The notes under the pieces were generated by a model. The model did no database searches and was not told the DNA's origin. It was given only the letters and a program-made list of their open reading frames with translations. From positions 372,001 through 436,000 of the forward strand of contig NZ_JYKZ01000003.1 of the NCBI RefSeq assembly GCF_001043005.1: a DNA stretch of 64,000 nt. The letters are read 5' to 3'. The position numbers and the translations under genes are program-made. Source of the DNA: Pseudomonas psychrophila. GTDB taxonomy: Bacteria; Pseudomonadota; Gammaproteobacteria; Pseudomonadales; Pseudomonadaceae. Shown here in pieces: positions 1-9,372 of the stretch (the stretch's first letter is position 1; each line of letters begins with the position of its first letter).

Positions 1-2076
1 CTGCGGCGCGCCGGGGTCGATGTGTTCGAGGCCGATGTGCGCCCGCCGGAACGTTTTCTGATGGAGCGTTTCATCACCGCCCCGGTGAGTTTTGGCGGAC
101 GGGCCCAGGGCGATGGATCGCTACTGGATGCCAGGATGAAGCCGCATCCCGATTATCGGCCGCGCTTGAAACTGGTCTCGCTGGATATTGAAACCAGCGC
201 CCAGGGTGATCTGTATTCCATTGCCCTAGAGGGCTGTGGCCAGCGTCAGGTGTACATGCTGGGCAAAGCCACCGAGGCGGACACTGCGGTCGATTTCGAT
301 CTTGAGTTCTGCGCTACCCGCGGCGACTTGCTGCTGCGCCTGAACCAGTGGATGGCACAGCATGACCCCGATGCGATCATCGGTTGGAACGTCGTGCAAT
401 TTGACCTGCGGGTGTTGCACGAGCATGCCCGGCGCCTGGGTATCCCGCTGCTGCTGGGGCGTGCGGGCAGTGAAATGCAGTGGCGCGAACACGGCACCCG
501 CAATAATCATTTCTTCGCCAGTGCGGCGGGTCGATTGATCATCGACGGTATTGAGTCGTTGCGCTCGGCAACCTGGTCGTTTTCCTCGTTTAGCCTGGAA
601 AATGTCGCCCAGACCCTGCTCGGTGAAGGCAAGGACATCAGCACGCCGTATCAGCGCATGGACGAAATCAACCGCATGTTTGCCGAAGACAAGCCTGCGC
701 TGGCGCGTTACAACCTCAAGGATTGCGAGCTGGTGACGCGGATCTTCGCGAAAACCGAGTTGCTGACCTTTCTGCTGGAGCGCGCCTCGGTCACGGGCCT
801 TGAAGCGGACCGCAGCGGCGGCTCGGTGGCGGCGTTTTACCATTTGTACATGCCGTTGATGCACCGCCAGGGCTTTGTCGCCCCCAATCTCGGCGACAAA
901 CCACCCCAGGCCAGCCCCGGCGGCTTTGTCATGGAGTCCCAGCCGGGGCTTTATGAGTCGGTGCTGGTGCTCGATTACAAAAGCCTTTATCCGTCGATTA
1001 TCCGCACCTTTCTGATCGACCCGCTGGGGCTGGTAGAAGGGTTGCGCGACCCGAGTGACGAGGCCTCGGTGCCAGGCTTTCGCGGGGCGCGCTTTTCGCG
1101 AACCCGGCATTGCTTGCCTGCCATTGTCGAACGGGTGGCCAATGGTCGCGAAGTCGCCAAGCGCGAAAAAAACGCACCCTTGTCCCAAGCCCTGAAAATC
1201 ATCATGAATGCGTTTTATGGGGTGCTGGGTTCCAGTGGCTGCCGTTTTTTCGATACGCGGCTGGCGTCGTCGATCACCTTGCGGGGGCATGAAATCATGC
1301 TCAAGACCCGGGCATTGATCGAGGCCAAGGGTTACAGCGTGATCTATGGCGACACCGACTCCACCTTCGTCTGGTTGCGTAGCGAGCACAGCGAAGACGA
1401 CGCCGCCCGTATCGGTTGCGAGCTGGTGCAGCACGTCAACCAGTGGTGGCAGGCCCATGTGCGTGACGAATACGGGCTCACCAGTGCGTTGGAGCTACAG
1501 TTCGAAACCCACTACAGCCGGTTCCTGATGCCCACGATTCGCGGCGCCGAAGAGGGCAGTAAAAAGCGCTATGCGGGATTGGTGGCCCATGCGGACGGGC
1601 GTCGGGAGATGGTCTACAAGGGGCTTGAGACTGTGCGCAGCGACTGGTCGCCGCTGGCCCAGCAGTTTCAGCAAGCGTTGTACCTGCGCATTTTCAATCG
1701 CCAGCCCTATCAGGACTATGTGCGGGATTTTGTGCGCAGCACTCTTGCGGGCGAGCATGACGAACTGTTGATTTACCGCAAGCGTCTGCGTCGTCAACTC
1801 AGTGATTACGAACGTAACGTACCGCCCCATGTGCGGGCGGCGCGGCTGGCCGATGAGTACAACGACCAGCAGGGGCGGCCCCGGCAGTACCAGAACGGCG
1901 GCACTATCAGCTATGTGATTACCGTGGCCGGCCCCCAGCCCTTGGAAAATCGCACCGCAGAAGTGGATTACGACCATTACCTGACGCGTCAGCTACAACC
2001 GGTGGCGGACGCGATTCTGGTGTTTGTCGACGACGACTTCAGCGCGCTGGTGGGCGGGCAGATGGGGTTGTTTTAA
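1..2076 (+). CDS. polB: DNA polymerase II (family B), 5'-truncated by window edge
   Basis: The reading frame is open from base 1, so the start lies upstream; about 690 residues are visible against roughly 785 for the family. The family replicates past lesions and restarts forks and carries 3'-5' proofreading. Proofreading motifs are visible: Exo I SLDIET, Exo [10 protein letters not shown] and Exo [11 protein letters not shown]. Polymerase motifs follow in order: A ([10 protein letters not shown], near base 970), B ([15 protein letters not shown], near 1195) and C (YGDTDST, near 1345). All catalytic aspartates are present, so the visible part looks functional. In many bacteria the gene is SOS-induced, but its promoter is outside the window. 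The stop codon overlaps the stop of the convergent small gene at 2073-2351. Confidence 0.96.
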   Translation: MRRAGVDVFEADVRPPERFLMERFITAPVSFGGRAQGDGSLLDARMKPHPDYRPRLKLVSLDIETSAQGDLYSIALEGCGQRQVYMLGKATEADTAVDFDLEFCATRGDLLLRLNQWMAQHDPDAIIGWNVVQFDLRVLHEHARRLGIPLLLGRAGSEMQWREHGTRNNHFFASAAGRLIIDGIESLRSATWSFSSFSLENVAQTLLGEGKDISTPYQRMDEINRMFAEDKPALARYNLKDCELVTRIFAKTELLTFLLERASVTGLEADRSGGSVAAFYHLYMPLMHRQGFVAPNLGDKPPQASPGGFVMESQPGLYESVLVLDYKSLYPSIIRTFLIDPLGLVEGLRDPSDEASVPGFRGARFSRTRHCLPAIVERVANGREVAKREKNAPLSQALKIIMNAFYGVLGSSGCRFFDTRLASSITLRGHEIMLKTRALIEAKGYSVIYGDTDSTFVWLRSEHSEDDAARIGCELVQHVNQWWQAHVRDEYGLTSALELQFETHYSRFLMPTIRGAEEGSKKRYAGLVAHADGRREMVYKGLETVRSDWSPLAQQFQQALYLRIFNRQPYQDYVRDFVRSTLAGEHDELLIYRKRLRRQLSDYERNVPPHVRAARLADEYNDQQGRPRQYQNGGTISYVITVAGPQPLENRTAEVDYDHYLTRQLQPVADAILVFVDDDFSALVGGQMGLF

Positions 2077-2351
2077 ACGTCGCTGCCGGGGGCAGTTGCC
2101 TTGGACTTGGCGCGATCCTTGGCGGCCTTGGCTTCAGCGGCCAGGCATTCCAGGCAGAACTGCTCGGCGTAGCTCATGATGATTTCTGTGGTATCACCCT
2201 TGATCGTGCGCGAGCCCGCGAGGATGTAGCGCATGCGCTTTTCGGTCACGCCGATGCGCTGGGCAATCCAGGCCGGGGTCTGGCCGATGCGGTCGACCAG
2301 TTTGTTGGCGTATTCGGTGGAGTGGTTGTAGCGTTCAGCGTTGGGAAACAT
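2073..2351 (-). CDS. small protein with helix-turn-helix-like segment, unknown function
   Basis: A 92-residue protein that I do not recognise by name. Residues about 22-50 ([20 protein letters not shown]) read like a helix-turn-helix in which the protein tests for recognition helix contacts, and the stretch ends GSRTIKGDT. The C-terminal part has two cysteines ([11 protein letters not shown]) followed by a lysine/alanine-rich tail. It converges on polB and the two stop codons share bases. No good ribosome-binding site is visible before the ATG, so the start is less sure. It could be a small DNA-binding regulator; this is inference from the short motif only. Confidence 0.6.
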   Translation of the reverse strand: MFPNAERYNHSTEYANKLVDRIGQTPAWIAQRIGVTEKRMRYILAGSRTIKGDTTEIIMSYAEQFCLECLAAEAKAAKDRAKSKATAPGSDV

Positions 2352-2451
2352 AGGGGGTCCATAAGCGTGGGGATAAAGCCGGAGGGCAGGGTACTCCTTT
2401 TCATCGCAATCGCCTGTATTTAAACCGCCGGGCTGACGGGATACCTGGCGG

Positions 2452-2820
2452 CTATGGTTTTGCCGGCCTGATCAAGCTTTCAGCCGGGATGCCAAACATC
2501 TCATGCAGTTTCCAGATCATGGGCAGTGTCAGCGCCCGCTTGCCATTAAGCACCTCGTAAACCCGGTTCTGCCTGCCGATAGCGGGCACCAGGTCGGCAG
2601 GTGACAGCCCGGACTGCTCCATCCTGAAGCGTATGGCCTCTATCGGGCTGGGCAGGTCCATCGGGAAGTGCTTCGCTTCATAGGCTTCAATCAAGGTGAT
2701 CATGACATCGAGGTAGTCGCCTTGCGGGGTGCCTGGTTCCGGCTCATTGTCGAACAGAGGGGAAACAGCCTTCAGGGCGTCCTGGTAATCTTGTTCAGTA
2801 CGGATTGGGCGAATATTCAT
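2452..2820 (-). CDS. higA: HigA-type antitoxin, XRE family
   Basis: A 122-residue protein. The N-terminal half is typical of HigA-like antitoxins (IRTEQDYQDALKAVSPLFD, then an acidic stretch with DYLDVMITLIEAYE). Residues about 65-115 form the XRE helix-turn-helix: IEAIRFRMEQSGLSPADLVP and then a segment with RVYEVLNGKRALTLPMI. It should bind and neutralise the toxin encoded immediately upstream (3-base gap) and repress the shared promoter. The toxin-first gene order is the usual one for higBA. It ends about 100 bases before the next gene. Confidence 0.85.
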   Translation of the reverse strand: MNIRPIRTEQDYQDALKAVSPLFDNEPEPGTPQGDYLDVMITLIEAYEAKHFPMDLPSPIEAIRFRMEQSGLSPADLVPAIGRQNRVYEVLNGKRALTLPMIWKLHEMFGIPAESLIRPAKP

Positions 2821-2823
2821 GGG

Positions 2824-3126
2824 TTACTCCATTTCAACGGTATCGGCATCAATGGCGTCGTACTGTTTGTGGGTGCCGACGAACTTGATGTAAAGGGCGC
2901 TGAAGCGGTAAGCCACGGCGACCACGAGTCGATACTCATTACCTTTGATGTTGAAAACGACTCTGCTGCTTTTGAGAATGCTGGCATGGCGAAACTGGGC
3001 CTTGATGTCGGCGGGTGTTTGCCAGTCGGCCTGCCTGGCCTCATCTATCCAGCAAAGGAAAGACTGTTTCGAGCCCGGGTGCTGTTGCCAAAATTTTTTA
3101 AGCTGACTGGTCGCAACAATTCTCAT
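2824..3126 (-). CDS. higB: HigB-type mRNA interferase toxin
   Basis: A 100-residue basic protein of the HigB/RelE-like fold. In the family it is a ribosome-dependent mRNA-cleaving toxin. Supporting motifs: an N-terminal MRIVATSQLKKFWQQHP, a WQTPADIKAQFRHASIL core and the signature C-terminal half with NIKGNEYRLVVAVAYRF followed by YIKFVGTHKQYDAID. The GTHxxYD ending is characteristic of the family. It is the first gene of the pair with the antitoxin 3 bases downstream, implying translational coupling. An inverted repeat just upstream (3139-3153) is the probable antitoxin operator. Confidence 0.87.
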   Translation of the reverse strand: MRIVATSQLKKFWQQHPGSKQSFLCWIDEARQADWQTPADIKAQFRHASILKSSRVVFNIKGNEYRLVVAVAYRFSALYIKFVGTHKQYDAIDADTVEME

Positions 3127-3138
3127 AGAATGATCCTA

Positions 3139-3153
3139 GTCCCATAGTGGGAC
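3139..3153. promoter_or_regulatory. inverted-repeat operator candidate of higBA
   Basis: GTCCCA-TAG-TGGGAC, a perfect 6-bp inverted repeat with a 3-base centre, lies 12 bases upstream of the higB start codon. HigA-type antitoxins repress their own promoter through such palindromes, so this is the likely autoregulatory site. Confidence 0.6.
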
Positions 3154-3209
3154 TTTAGCAAGTGACTTCCATTTCTAAGCGGCTATTCAATTACCAAGTC
3201 CTCCTCGTT

Positions 3210-3325
3210 AATACCAGACACAAACTTCAAGAAAGTGTGTGGCGCCCCTTATGCTCCAAATCACGTGCCTCCTGGTATTTCTGAACTAGAGTTCCTCTCA
3301 CTAATCAACAGGCACGAGAGGGAAC
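3210..3325 (+). promoter_or_regulatory. foldable leader RNA before the crcB pair (riboswitch-like candidate)
   Basis: The leader contains several mutually consistent or competing helices. AATACCAG (3210-3217) pairs with CTGGTATT (3272-3279), enclosing a small hairpin ACACA/TGTGT (3218-3240). GTTCCTCTC (3291-3299) pairs with GAGAGGGAAC (3316-3325, one bulged G), which would bury the Shine-Dalgarno of the ATG at 3329. CGTGCCT (3264-3270) can alternatively pair with AGGCACG (3310-3316), overlapping both. I cannot match the conserved bases of the known fluoride (crcB) riboswitch, so this is a structural candidate rather than an assignment. Confidence 0.4.
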
Positions 3326-3328
3326 TTC

Positions 3329-3709
3329 ATGACTGCGCTGGATGTTTTTTGGGTCGGATTGGGGGGCGGGCTGGGGTCTTTGCTGCGCTGGTGGATCGGA
3401 CTGCGGGTGGGGCAGTTCTATAAGGGATCATTCCCGCTGGGCACGTTTTTGATCAACGTCAGTGGCGCCTTTGTGATCGGTTACTTGAGCATTCTGTTTA
3501 CCGTGGACTGGCGTGACCGCTACGGCGACTTCCTGAGTGCTGCCGTGCTGACTGGTATTCTTGGCGGCTACACAACGTTCAGTAGCATGCAGCTGGATGC
3601 TTCCAAACTGGCCAAGGCGAAGGATCGTGCATGGGCGGCAGGTTATCTGATCATCTCGGTACTGGTCGGTCTGGCCGCCGCCGCATTCGGCGCCTGGCTG
3701 GCGCGCTGA
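3329..3709 (+). CDS. crcB: CrcB/Fluc fluoride channel subunit, first copy
   Basis: A 126-residue, four-helix membrane protein that lets fluoride leave the cytoplasm. Family marks are present: the N-terminal glycine-rich [10 protein letters not shown], the second-helix [14 protein letters not shown] with the conserved Asn, and the third-helix [11 protein letters not shown], which holds the phenylalanine-box/TTFS fluoride path. A second, non-identical crcB follows after 16 bases. Adjacent diverged copies are known to form antiparallel heterodimers in some bacteria, which is the likely arrangement here. GAGAGGG lies 6 bases before the ATG and may be sequestered in the leader. Confidence 0.9.
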   Translation: MTALDVFWVGLGGGLGSLLRWWIGLRVGQFYKGSFPLGTFLINVSGAFVIGYLSILFTVDWRDRYGDFLSAAVLTGILGGYTTFSSMQLDASKLAKAKDRAWAAGYLIISVLVGLAAAAFGAWLAR

Positions 3710-3725
3710 CACAGGAGCAAACACC

Positions 3726-4124
3726 ATGTTGAACATGATTATTCTGATTTTCGTCGGCGGTGCGTTCGGTGCCATGTGCCGCGAATTTGTCATGCTGTCG
3801 GTGCCGCGCCTGGCCGACGGCTTTCCCATGGATATTTTTGTCGTCAATATCGTCGCCGCCTTCCTGCTGGGGGTGGCCACGTCGCTGTTCAAGAGCAACC
3901 GGATCAATCAATACGTACACGTCATGGTCGGCACAGGGATCATGGGCGGGCTGTCCACGTTCTCCAGTTTTGTGTTCGGTGCCGTTGAGATGATGAAAGA
4001 CCCGAGCGGTGTATTTGTCTCCATCTGCTATCTGGTGCTCAGTCTGGTGATCGGTTTTGCCGCCGTTGAGTTCGGCCTGGTGGCCGGGGCCAAGGGCACG
4101 CCTGCCCCCGATACCTCGCAATAA
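3726..4124 (+). CDS. crcB: CrcB/Fluc fluoride channel subunit, second copy
   Basis: A 132-residue relative of the upstream gene with the same architecture: [14 protein letters not shown] at the N-terminus, NIVAAFLLG in helix 2 and [15 protein letters not shown] in helix 3, so the fluoride-lining TFSS segment is kept. A good Shine-Dalgarno (AGGAG) precedes the ATG and only 16 bases separate it from the first copy, so both are probably co-transcribed. The two proteins differ enough that a heteromeric channel is more plausible than a recent duplication. The unit ends at the REP hairpin 4144-4198. Confidence 0.9.
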   Translation: MLNMIILIFVGGAFGAMCREFVMLSVPRLADGFPMDIFVVNIVAAFLLGVATSLFKSNRINQYVHVMVGTGIMGGLSTFSSFVFGAVEMMKDPSGVFVSICYLVLSLVIGFAAVEFGLVAGAKGTPAPDTSQ

Positions 4125-4143
4125 AACATGATAAAGCCCTCAA

Positions 4144-4198
4144 CTGTGGGAGCGAGCCTGCTCGCGAATGATCTTCGCGAGCAGGCTCGCTCCCACAG
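4144..4198. repeat. REP palindrome, possible bidirectional terminator
   Basis: Perfect 25-bp inverted repeat with a 5-base loop; the arm begins CTGTGGGAGCGAGCCTGCTC and ends GCGAA. It sits between the convergent crcB and channel genes, where REP hairpins commonly stop or stabilise transcripts. The same sequence recurs at 7602, 20692, 28213, 42353, 53249 and in the array at 60133. Confidence 0.9.
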
Positions 4199-4212
4199 AA
4201 CACCGCTCGTGT

Positions 4213-5388
4213 TTATGCCAGGGACGTACGCTTGCCGAAGAACATCTCGGTGATCAGGTCATTATTGATTTGATCGCCCTGCAGGGTCCGCACCAGCAGC
4301 TCACTGCCCAGCAATGGCAACGACAGCACCATGGTCGGGTTGACGCGTTTGACCTTGGGCATGTTCCGCGTTTCGTTGACCAGCGCGATGATCTGGGTGT
4401 CATCTCCGGCGACTTCCTTGGCCGCCAGAATGGTGAACACGTTTTCGGCGTCGCTGTCGCACAGGGTCACGATGTATTTGGCGTCCTCGGCACCGGCCAT
4501 TTTCAGGGTTGCAGCTGCCGATGGGTCACCCTCAATGATGTCAGCTTTTTCGGGCAAGTCGTGCTGGCTGCCGGTGGTGCACACGACCGTGACGTGCTCG
4601 CCGCGATCAGTCAGGCCTTTGTAGACGTTTTGTGCCAGTGAGCCGACGCCAACGAGGATGTAGTGATTTTTACGGGCCATGTGGGTAATCCTGCCTTTAA
4701 CGATTCGTTGGATGTTGTTGCTGATCAGCGGGCCGGCAATGGACGCCACCGAGATCGCGAAGATGGTGATGCCCAGAATGATCACCGTCAGGGTGAAAAA
4801 CCGCGCATCGGTGGTGTGCGGGACGATGTCGCCAAACCCCACGGTCGACATCACCACAATGGCGAAGTAGAAAGCTGACGGCAGGTCGGTAACGGGGGGT
4901 GCGAATCCTTCACCGATGTAGAGCGTGCCCAGCGTGCTGTAGACGATCAGCGAGGCAATGCTGACCACCGCAAAGAAGCTGCCTGTGGCCAGACTGTAGT
5001 GGTCGTACCGGCGCCAATAGAAGGCCAGTACCGCAAGGGTGAAGATTGAAAAGAAGGTCACACCGTCGGGTTTCTTAAGGATAAAGACATCAACGCAGAC
5101 GGTGGCCACTAAGAGCAATAATGCGAAAAACCAACTGATGCGCGACTTGATCAGCAGCCCCAGTGACATCAGTACCAGTACAAATCCCACCACAAATCCG
5201 GGTATTTCGAGTAAATCTAAAAATCTTAAGGCCTCCTTCCAGGAGTCAAATGAGCCAGAGACTGTATTGGCGTGAGCAATACCACGCTGCAACACCGGCA
5301 AAAATAAAAGAAAGCCATTGATCGCCACCAACAAGGCGACTCCATAGGCAAAGGAGATCCGATTTTTTACGTCCTGTAATAAAGTCAT
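4213..5388 (-). CDS. kch: potassium channel with RCK/TrkA-N domain (Kch-like)
   Basis: A 391-residue inner-membrane channel. The N-terminal half has several hydrophobic segments; the pore carries the selectivity filter STVGFGD (around residue 185), followed by a last helix and then a cytoplasmic Rossmann domain beginning HYILVGVGSLAQNVYKGL, which matches an RCK/TrkA-N nucleotide-binding fold. Total length is close to E. coli Kch. No arginine-rich S4 voltage sensor is evident, so voltage gating is doubtful; ligand control through the RCK domain is more likely. The gene stands alone between a REP element and the nickel transporter. Confidence 0.88.
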   Translation of the reverse strand: MTLLQDVKNRISFAYGVALLVAINGFLLFLPVLQRGIAHANTVSGSFDSWKEALRFLDLLEIPGFVVGFVLVLMSLGLLIKSRISWFFALLLLVATVCVDVFILKKPDGVTFFSIFTLAVLAFYWRRYDHYSLATGSFFAVVSIASLIVYSTLGTLYIGEGFAPPVTDLPSAFYFAIVVMSTVGFGDIVPHTTDARFFTLTVIILGITIFAISVASIAGPLISNNIQRIVKGRITHMARKNHYILVGVGSLAQNVYKGLTDRGEHVTVVCTTGSQHDLPEKADIIEGDPSAAATLKMAGAEDAKYIVTLCDSDAENVFTILAAKEVAGDDTQIIALVNETRNMPKVKRVNPTMVLSLPLLGSELLVRTLQGDQINNDLITEMFFGKRTSLA

Positions 5389-5477
5389 GGCACCTACGAC
5401 GCGTCTGTTGAGGGGTGAAGGGAGTGTAGGTCAGGTTTTTATGCCTGCCACACGGGGGGCCGAGTGCTTGGCCTTTA

Positions 5478-6536
5478 TCAGGTATTGGCAGCCAGTTGGT
5501 CATAACCGCGGAGGTAGTAGTTGAGGGCCGAAATTAACCAGCACAGCACAAACATGCCGATGATCCAGTAGCCAATTTCGCCGAAGTTTTCACTGATGGC
5601 ATTGATCGGTGTCCATATTCCCCCTGTTAGCTCCAGCTTGTCGGCAATCAGTCCCAATGCCTCGATGCCGCCGATGAACAACGCAACCACCACCGAGGCG
5701 GCAGTAATGGTGATGTTGTAATAGAGCTTGCGCACCGGTTTGGAAAACGCCCAGCCGTAGGCACCGATCATCACGAAGTTGTCCAGTGAATCGATCAGGG
5801 CCATGCCCACCGCGAACAGTATCGGGAAGACCATGATCGACCACAGGCTGATGCCGTGCGAGGCACTGGTGGCGCTGATGCCCAGCAGGCCGATTTCGGT
5901 GGCGGTGTCAAAACCCAGGCCAAACAGAAAACCCACCGGGTACATGTGCCAGCTTTTATCCACCAGGTTGAACACCCGGCCAAAGATCCGCGCCATCAGG
6001 CCACCCTTGTTGGTGGAGATCAGGTCCAGCTCTTCGGGGGGCAGGCTGTGACCAGCCTTGACCAGCCTGAACTTCTTGTACACCGAGATCAGGATCACCA
6101 GGTTGAGCACGCCGAACAGCAGCAGGAACACCGATGACACCAGGGTGCCGATCAATCCGCCGGTTTCATGGAACCACTCCATGTCGTCCTTGAAAGCCAA
6201 CGCCGTGACGGCGATGGCAAAGGATGCCAGGACCACGATGGTGGAATGCCCCAGGGAGAACCAGGTGCCTACGGCAATCGGTCGTTTGCCCTGCTGCATC
6301 AGTTTGCGGGTGACATTGTCGATGGCTGCGATGTGGTCGGCATCCACGGCGTGGCGCAGGCCGAAGCCGTACGCCAGTAATGCGGTGCCCATCAGTATCG
6401 GGTTGTTGCCGAACTCGATAAAGGCCCAGGCCCAGGCAAGGAGGTTGGCCAGGACCAAACCGGCCAGCAGGTAAATGGCACGACGCGTGGTGTTCGACGG
6501 TTCGGCACCGGCAAGGGGTCGGGCAATCACGGTCAT
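5478..6536 (-). CDS. NiCoT-family nickel/cobalt transporter
   Basis: A polytopic membrane permease of the NixA/HoxN/HupN family, 352 residues from the chosen start. The family signature HAVDADHIAAIDN (near residue 62) and the second signature LGFDTATEIGLL are intact; both are needed for metal selection in known members. I chose the ATG at 6536 because GGAG lies 8 bases upstream; an ATG seven codons earlier lacks one. It closes the urease locus after the urea transporter, so nickel for the urease metallocentre is the expected cargo. The same placement is known from Yersinia urease loci. Confidence 0.9.
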   Translation of the reverse strand: MTVIARPLAGAEPSNTTRRAIYLLAGLVLANLLAWAWAFIEFGNNPILMGTALLAYGFGLRHAVDADHIAAIDNVTRKLMQQGKRPIAVGTWFSLGHSTIVVLASFAIAVTALAFKDDMEWFHETGGLIGTLVSSVFLLLFGVLNLVILISVYKKFRLVKAGHSLPPEELDLISTNKGGLMARIFGRVFNLVDKSWHMYPVGFLFGLGFDTATEIGLLGISATSASHGISLWSIMVFPILFAVGMALIDSLDNFVMIGAYGWAFSKPVRKLYYNITITAASVVVALFIGGIEALGLIADKLELTGGIWTPINAISENFGEIGYWIIGMFVLCWLISALNYYLRGYDQLAANT

Positions 6537-6563
6537 GGGAAGACTCCGGCAAGGCATCGAAAG

Positions 6564-7544
6564 TTATTGGCGGTGGGCCGGCATGACGTCTTTGTTAGGT
6601 ACCAGAAATAACCATGAAGCCAGCACAAAGGGCATGGTCAGTGTCGGGATACCTGCCGGGCCCAATACTGTATTCAAGGCGCCTTGTACAAATACAGTGA
6701 AGATTACGCCCACCAGGGTGTAGATCAGCACTCGCCAGCTGGGTTTGTTGAACGTTGACCCGAGGGCGATGGCCGTCAGTACAGCGCTGAATGCATACAG
6801 GCCGTTATTGATGCTGGTGTGTTCGGCCTGCAGGACCACCGCGGTCAGCACGGCCAGCAGCGAGCCCAGAAGGCCGAACACGGCTGCCCATAACGATGAC
6901 ACCGCCAGCCCTGCCAGAAACAGCACGCTACCAATCACCGTGCTAATCAGAAACACTTCAGAGACGCCGTAAAACGTACTTTTGAACAGGTCGATGCCGT
7001 CGAACAGATTGCTGTTATAGGCGATCAGGTCGTGGGGCAGGTTGGGGACGGGCAGTGAGCTGTTTTCCAGTCCGCCAAAGGCATAGCTGGCCAGCAGCAT
7101 GGTCCAGGTTACGAGTACGAAGGGGGCGGTCAGTGCGGCGACTTTCCAGGTTTTCAGGATGTCGGCAATGCAGATCGTGACGATTACCGAGACTGCGCTG
7201 CCCAGGATGATGCACAGCCACAGGATGGGGGTGACGGCGAGAAAGGTCGGCAAGGCAACACCCACCAGGCAGCCGTTATAGCCGTACAGACCGGCTTTCC
7301 AGGACGTGTGGTCCTTGAGGTGCATGCCGGTGAGGGTTGCCACTACGGTGCCCAGTACGCTGCCGTAGGCCACGGCCGGATTACCTTCGGCAAAAGCCCC
7401 GACAAAGATCGCAGCGAAAAAAAACAATCCGGTCAGCGGATTGTTCTGGAACATGACCTGAGCGCAACCGCGCAGGGTGACGTCGATAAACTCAAGGACG
7501 ACGTTGCCATCCGCCACTTTTGACCACTTGGATGCAGTTTCCAT
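6564..7544 (-). CDS. urea transporter (UT/Yut family)
   Basis: A 326-residue membrane protein of the urea channel family. The hallmark segment NPLTGLFFFAAIF near the N-terminus and a second related half with LYAFSAVLTAIALG support the UT fold, which conducts urea passively across the inner membrane. A longer reading frame extends upstream through a REP element, but the ATG at 7544 has GGGAG just before it and starts METASKW, so the extension is not coding. It lies between ureD and the nickel permease. A REP hairpin separates it from ureD, which may lower or separate its expression. Confidence 0.9.
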   Translation of the reverse strand: METASKWSKVADGNVVLEFIDVTLRGCAQVMFQNNPLTGLFFFAAIFVGAFAEGNPAVAYGSVLGTVVATLTGMHLKDHTSWKAGLYGYNGCLVGVALPTFLAVTPILWLCIILGSAVSVIVTICIADILKTWKVAALTAPFVLVTWTMLLASYAFGGLENSSLPVPNLPHDLIAYNSNLFDGIDLFKSTFYGVSEVFLISTVIGSVLFLAGLAVSSLWAAVFGLLGSLLAVLTAVVLQAEHTSINNGLYAFSAVLTAIALGSTFNKPSWRVLIYTLVGVIFTVFVQGALNTVLGPAGIPTLTMPFVLASWLFLVPNKDVMPAHRQ

Positions 7545-7601
7545 ATTGACTCTCCCAATTATGCATTCGGCCAAGAGCCGCCCTGGTAATGCTATGTCCC
7601 C

Positions 7602-7656
7602 CTGTGGGAGCGAGCCTGCTCGCGAACAACCTTCGCGAGCAGGCTCGCTCCCACAG
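7602..7656. repeat. REP palindrome between ureD and the urea transporter gene
   Basis: Inverted pair of the CTGTGGGAGCGAGCCTGCTC type with a loop of about five bases. On the minus strand it lies within the apparent operon, so it may attenuate or protect mRNA rather than end the unit. Confidence 0.88.
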
Positions 7657-7700
7657 TTGACCTTTCTGTAGCCCCTGACGAACAACGCGAAGCTACACAG

Positions 7701-8663
7701 CTACTTCCACAGAAACTGCGGTTGCAGTGTCAAACCCAGAATCTCTTCGCGGGCAACTTTCCAGAACTCGCGGATTTGCGCCTTGACCTCACCGCTGTCA
7801 TTGCCCAGCACCTTGAAAATCAGGCCGCAGTCGTTCGGCAGGCGGGTAACGCCGCTGGCCAGCCCTGCAGTCATGTCGAAGAGCGCCGGGATGCGCTCCA
7901 CAATCCGGTTGTGATGCTCCTTGGGCGTGAGCAACACCACGTTGCCGAACACGTCGAAGGTTTGCATGACGCCAATGGCGTCCAGGCTCTCCTTTTTCGG
8001 TTCAAGAATGTACTTCTCGACAAACAACTCACGGCCCTCAAGGTTTTCAGCGCTCACTCGCGAGGAGTACACGTCAAAACCGAAGCGCTCATCGATGTGG
8101 TGGTATTTGCGTCCCGACATCAACACTTCGCAGTAGATCGCCGTCGCCGTGGGATGGATCTTGATCTGGGTGTTGGTGATAAACCGCGCATTGCGATGGG
8201 GTATGAGCGGGTCTGGCATGAACTCCAGATAGCCGTCTTCCTCGATCCGCAAGTGCTGGATTTGCGTGGCGTAGTTGGCATCCATCGAATGCACTTTGGT
8301 CGCTGACTGGGTGGTGACGTGCCCGCAGGCACCCACCCCCACCGTGACGTCAGTGGCCAGGCGATCGCCCTGCAGCACGCAGCCTGAAGTTGAAATCATG
8401 GTCACGCAGGGCAGTTGGGGCATCACCTCGTCCCAATACAGGGCCCGCTGCACCAGCGACGGTACCCGCCGCTCCATATCCGCCAGCACACTGCGATTGC
8501 CGCGTTTTTCAAAACCCAGTCGCAGGTAGCCGCTTTTACCTGCGGCACCGCTTTGCATTTGCGGTGGTTCGTCCTGGTACTGGGACAGCTCCGGCGCATC
8601 ATTGCCTAATGAGTGAGCGCGAAGCCGTGACGGGGTGTTCACGATCTGGCTCTGCGCTGTCAT
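7701..8663 (-). CDS. ureD: urease accessory protein UreD (UreH)
   Basis: A 320-residue accessory protein that forms the scaffold binding apo-urease together with UreF and UreG. Recognisable family stretches are [18 protein letters not shown], the [17 protein letters not shown] core and [17 protein letters not shown], which corresponds to the T-Q-A-A/S-TK-Y family motif. Its start overlaps the ureG stop by four bases (ATGA-type coupling). The first 40 residues are longer than usual for the family, so an internal start is possible though no better site is evident. Confidence 0.9.
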   Translation of the reverse strand: MTAQSQIVNTPSRLRAHSLGNDAPELSQYQDEPPQMQSGAAGKSGYLRLGFEKRGNRSVLADMERRVPSLVQRALYWDEVMPQLPCVTMISTSGCVLQGDRLATDVTVGVGACGHVTTQSATKVHSMDANYATQIQHLRIEEDGYLEFMPDPLIPHRNARFITNTQIKIHPTATAIYCEVLMSGRKYHHIDERFGFDVYSSRVSAENLEGRELFVEKYILEPKKESLDAIGVMQTFDVFGNVVLLTPKEHHNRIVERIPALFDMTAGLASGVTRLPNDCGLIFKVLGNDSGEVKAQIREFWKVAREEILGLTLQPQFLWK

Positions 8664-9307
8664 GCAGTGACCTCGCTCTTGACCGCCGGTTTTTGTGCGA
8701 ACAGGAACATGTGTTCGATCATGTCCACCAGCTCTTCAATGCCGTGGCCGGTTTTGCAGTTGGTGAGAATGTACGGGCGGTTGCCGCGCACCACTTTAGT
8801 GTCACTCTCCATGACATCCAGGCTGGCGCCGACATAAGGGGCAAGGTCGATCTTGTTAATGATCAGAATGTCGGCCTGCACCAGACCCGGGCCGTTTTTG
8901 CGCGGAATTTTTTCGCCTTCGGCCACGTCGATCACGTAGATGTAGAAGTCGGCCAGGGCAGGGCTGAAGGTCAGGGTCAGGTTGTCGCCGCCGCTCTCGA
9001 TCATGATCAGGTCGCTGTCGGGGAACTTTTCTTCCATTTCTTCGACCGCCGCAATGTTCATGCTCGGGTCCTCACGCACTGCCGTGTGCGGGCAGGCACC
9101 GGTCTCCACGCCCAGGATCTTGTCTTCGTCCAGGATCCCCTTGAGGGTGCGTTTTACCTGCTTGGCGTCTTCGGTGGTGACGATGTCGTTGGTGATGATC
9201 AGTGGTTTGTAGCCACGGTTGATCAGAATCGGAGTGATCACTTCGATGATCGCGGTTTTACCTGAACCGACCGGGCCGCCAATACCAATACGAGTAATCT
9301 TTTTCAC
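8660..9307 (-). CDS. ureG: urease accessory GTPase UreG
   Basis: A SIMIBI-class GTPase of 215 residues that powers nickel insertion into urease. The P-loop [11 protein letters not shown] starts at residue 6. Also visible are the [11 protein letters not shown] metal-binding segment (Cys-Pro-His), the [15 protein letters not shown] motif, and [11 protein letters not shown] for guanine recognition. The GTG at 9307 is preferred: AAGGA precedes it, and it puts the P-loop at the usual distance from the N-terminus; a longer frame adds 20 residues with no family match. Co-transcribed with ureF and ureD. Confidence 0.95.
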   Translation of the reverse strand: MKKITRIGIGGPVGSGKTAIIEVITPILINRGYKPLIITNDIVTTEDAKQVKRTLKGILDEDKILGVETGACPHTAVREDPSMNIAAVEEMEEKFPDSDLIMIESGGDNLTLTFSPALADFYIYVIDVAEGEKIPRKNGPGLVQADILIINKIDLAPYVGASLDVMESDTKVVRGNRPYILTNCKTGHGIEELVDMIEHMFLFAQKPAVKSEVTA

Positions 9308-9372
9308 GGTTATTTCCTTACCAGATAGGGGAGCTGATTGAGCGTTGACCCTGTCAACGCAGGCCACGGGTG

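Noticed and set aside
226..1458. 410-codon minus-strand frame inside polB
   Set aside because: Antisense shadow of a clearly conserved DNA polymerase; composition is that of a complementary frame in GC-rich DNA.
3181..3328. Known fluoride (crcB-motif) riboswitch upstream of crcB
   Set aside because: I could not place the conserved GGCGAUG / CUGAUG-type bases; retained only as an unclassified structured leader.
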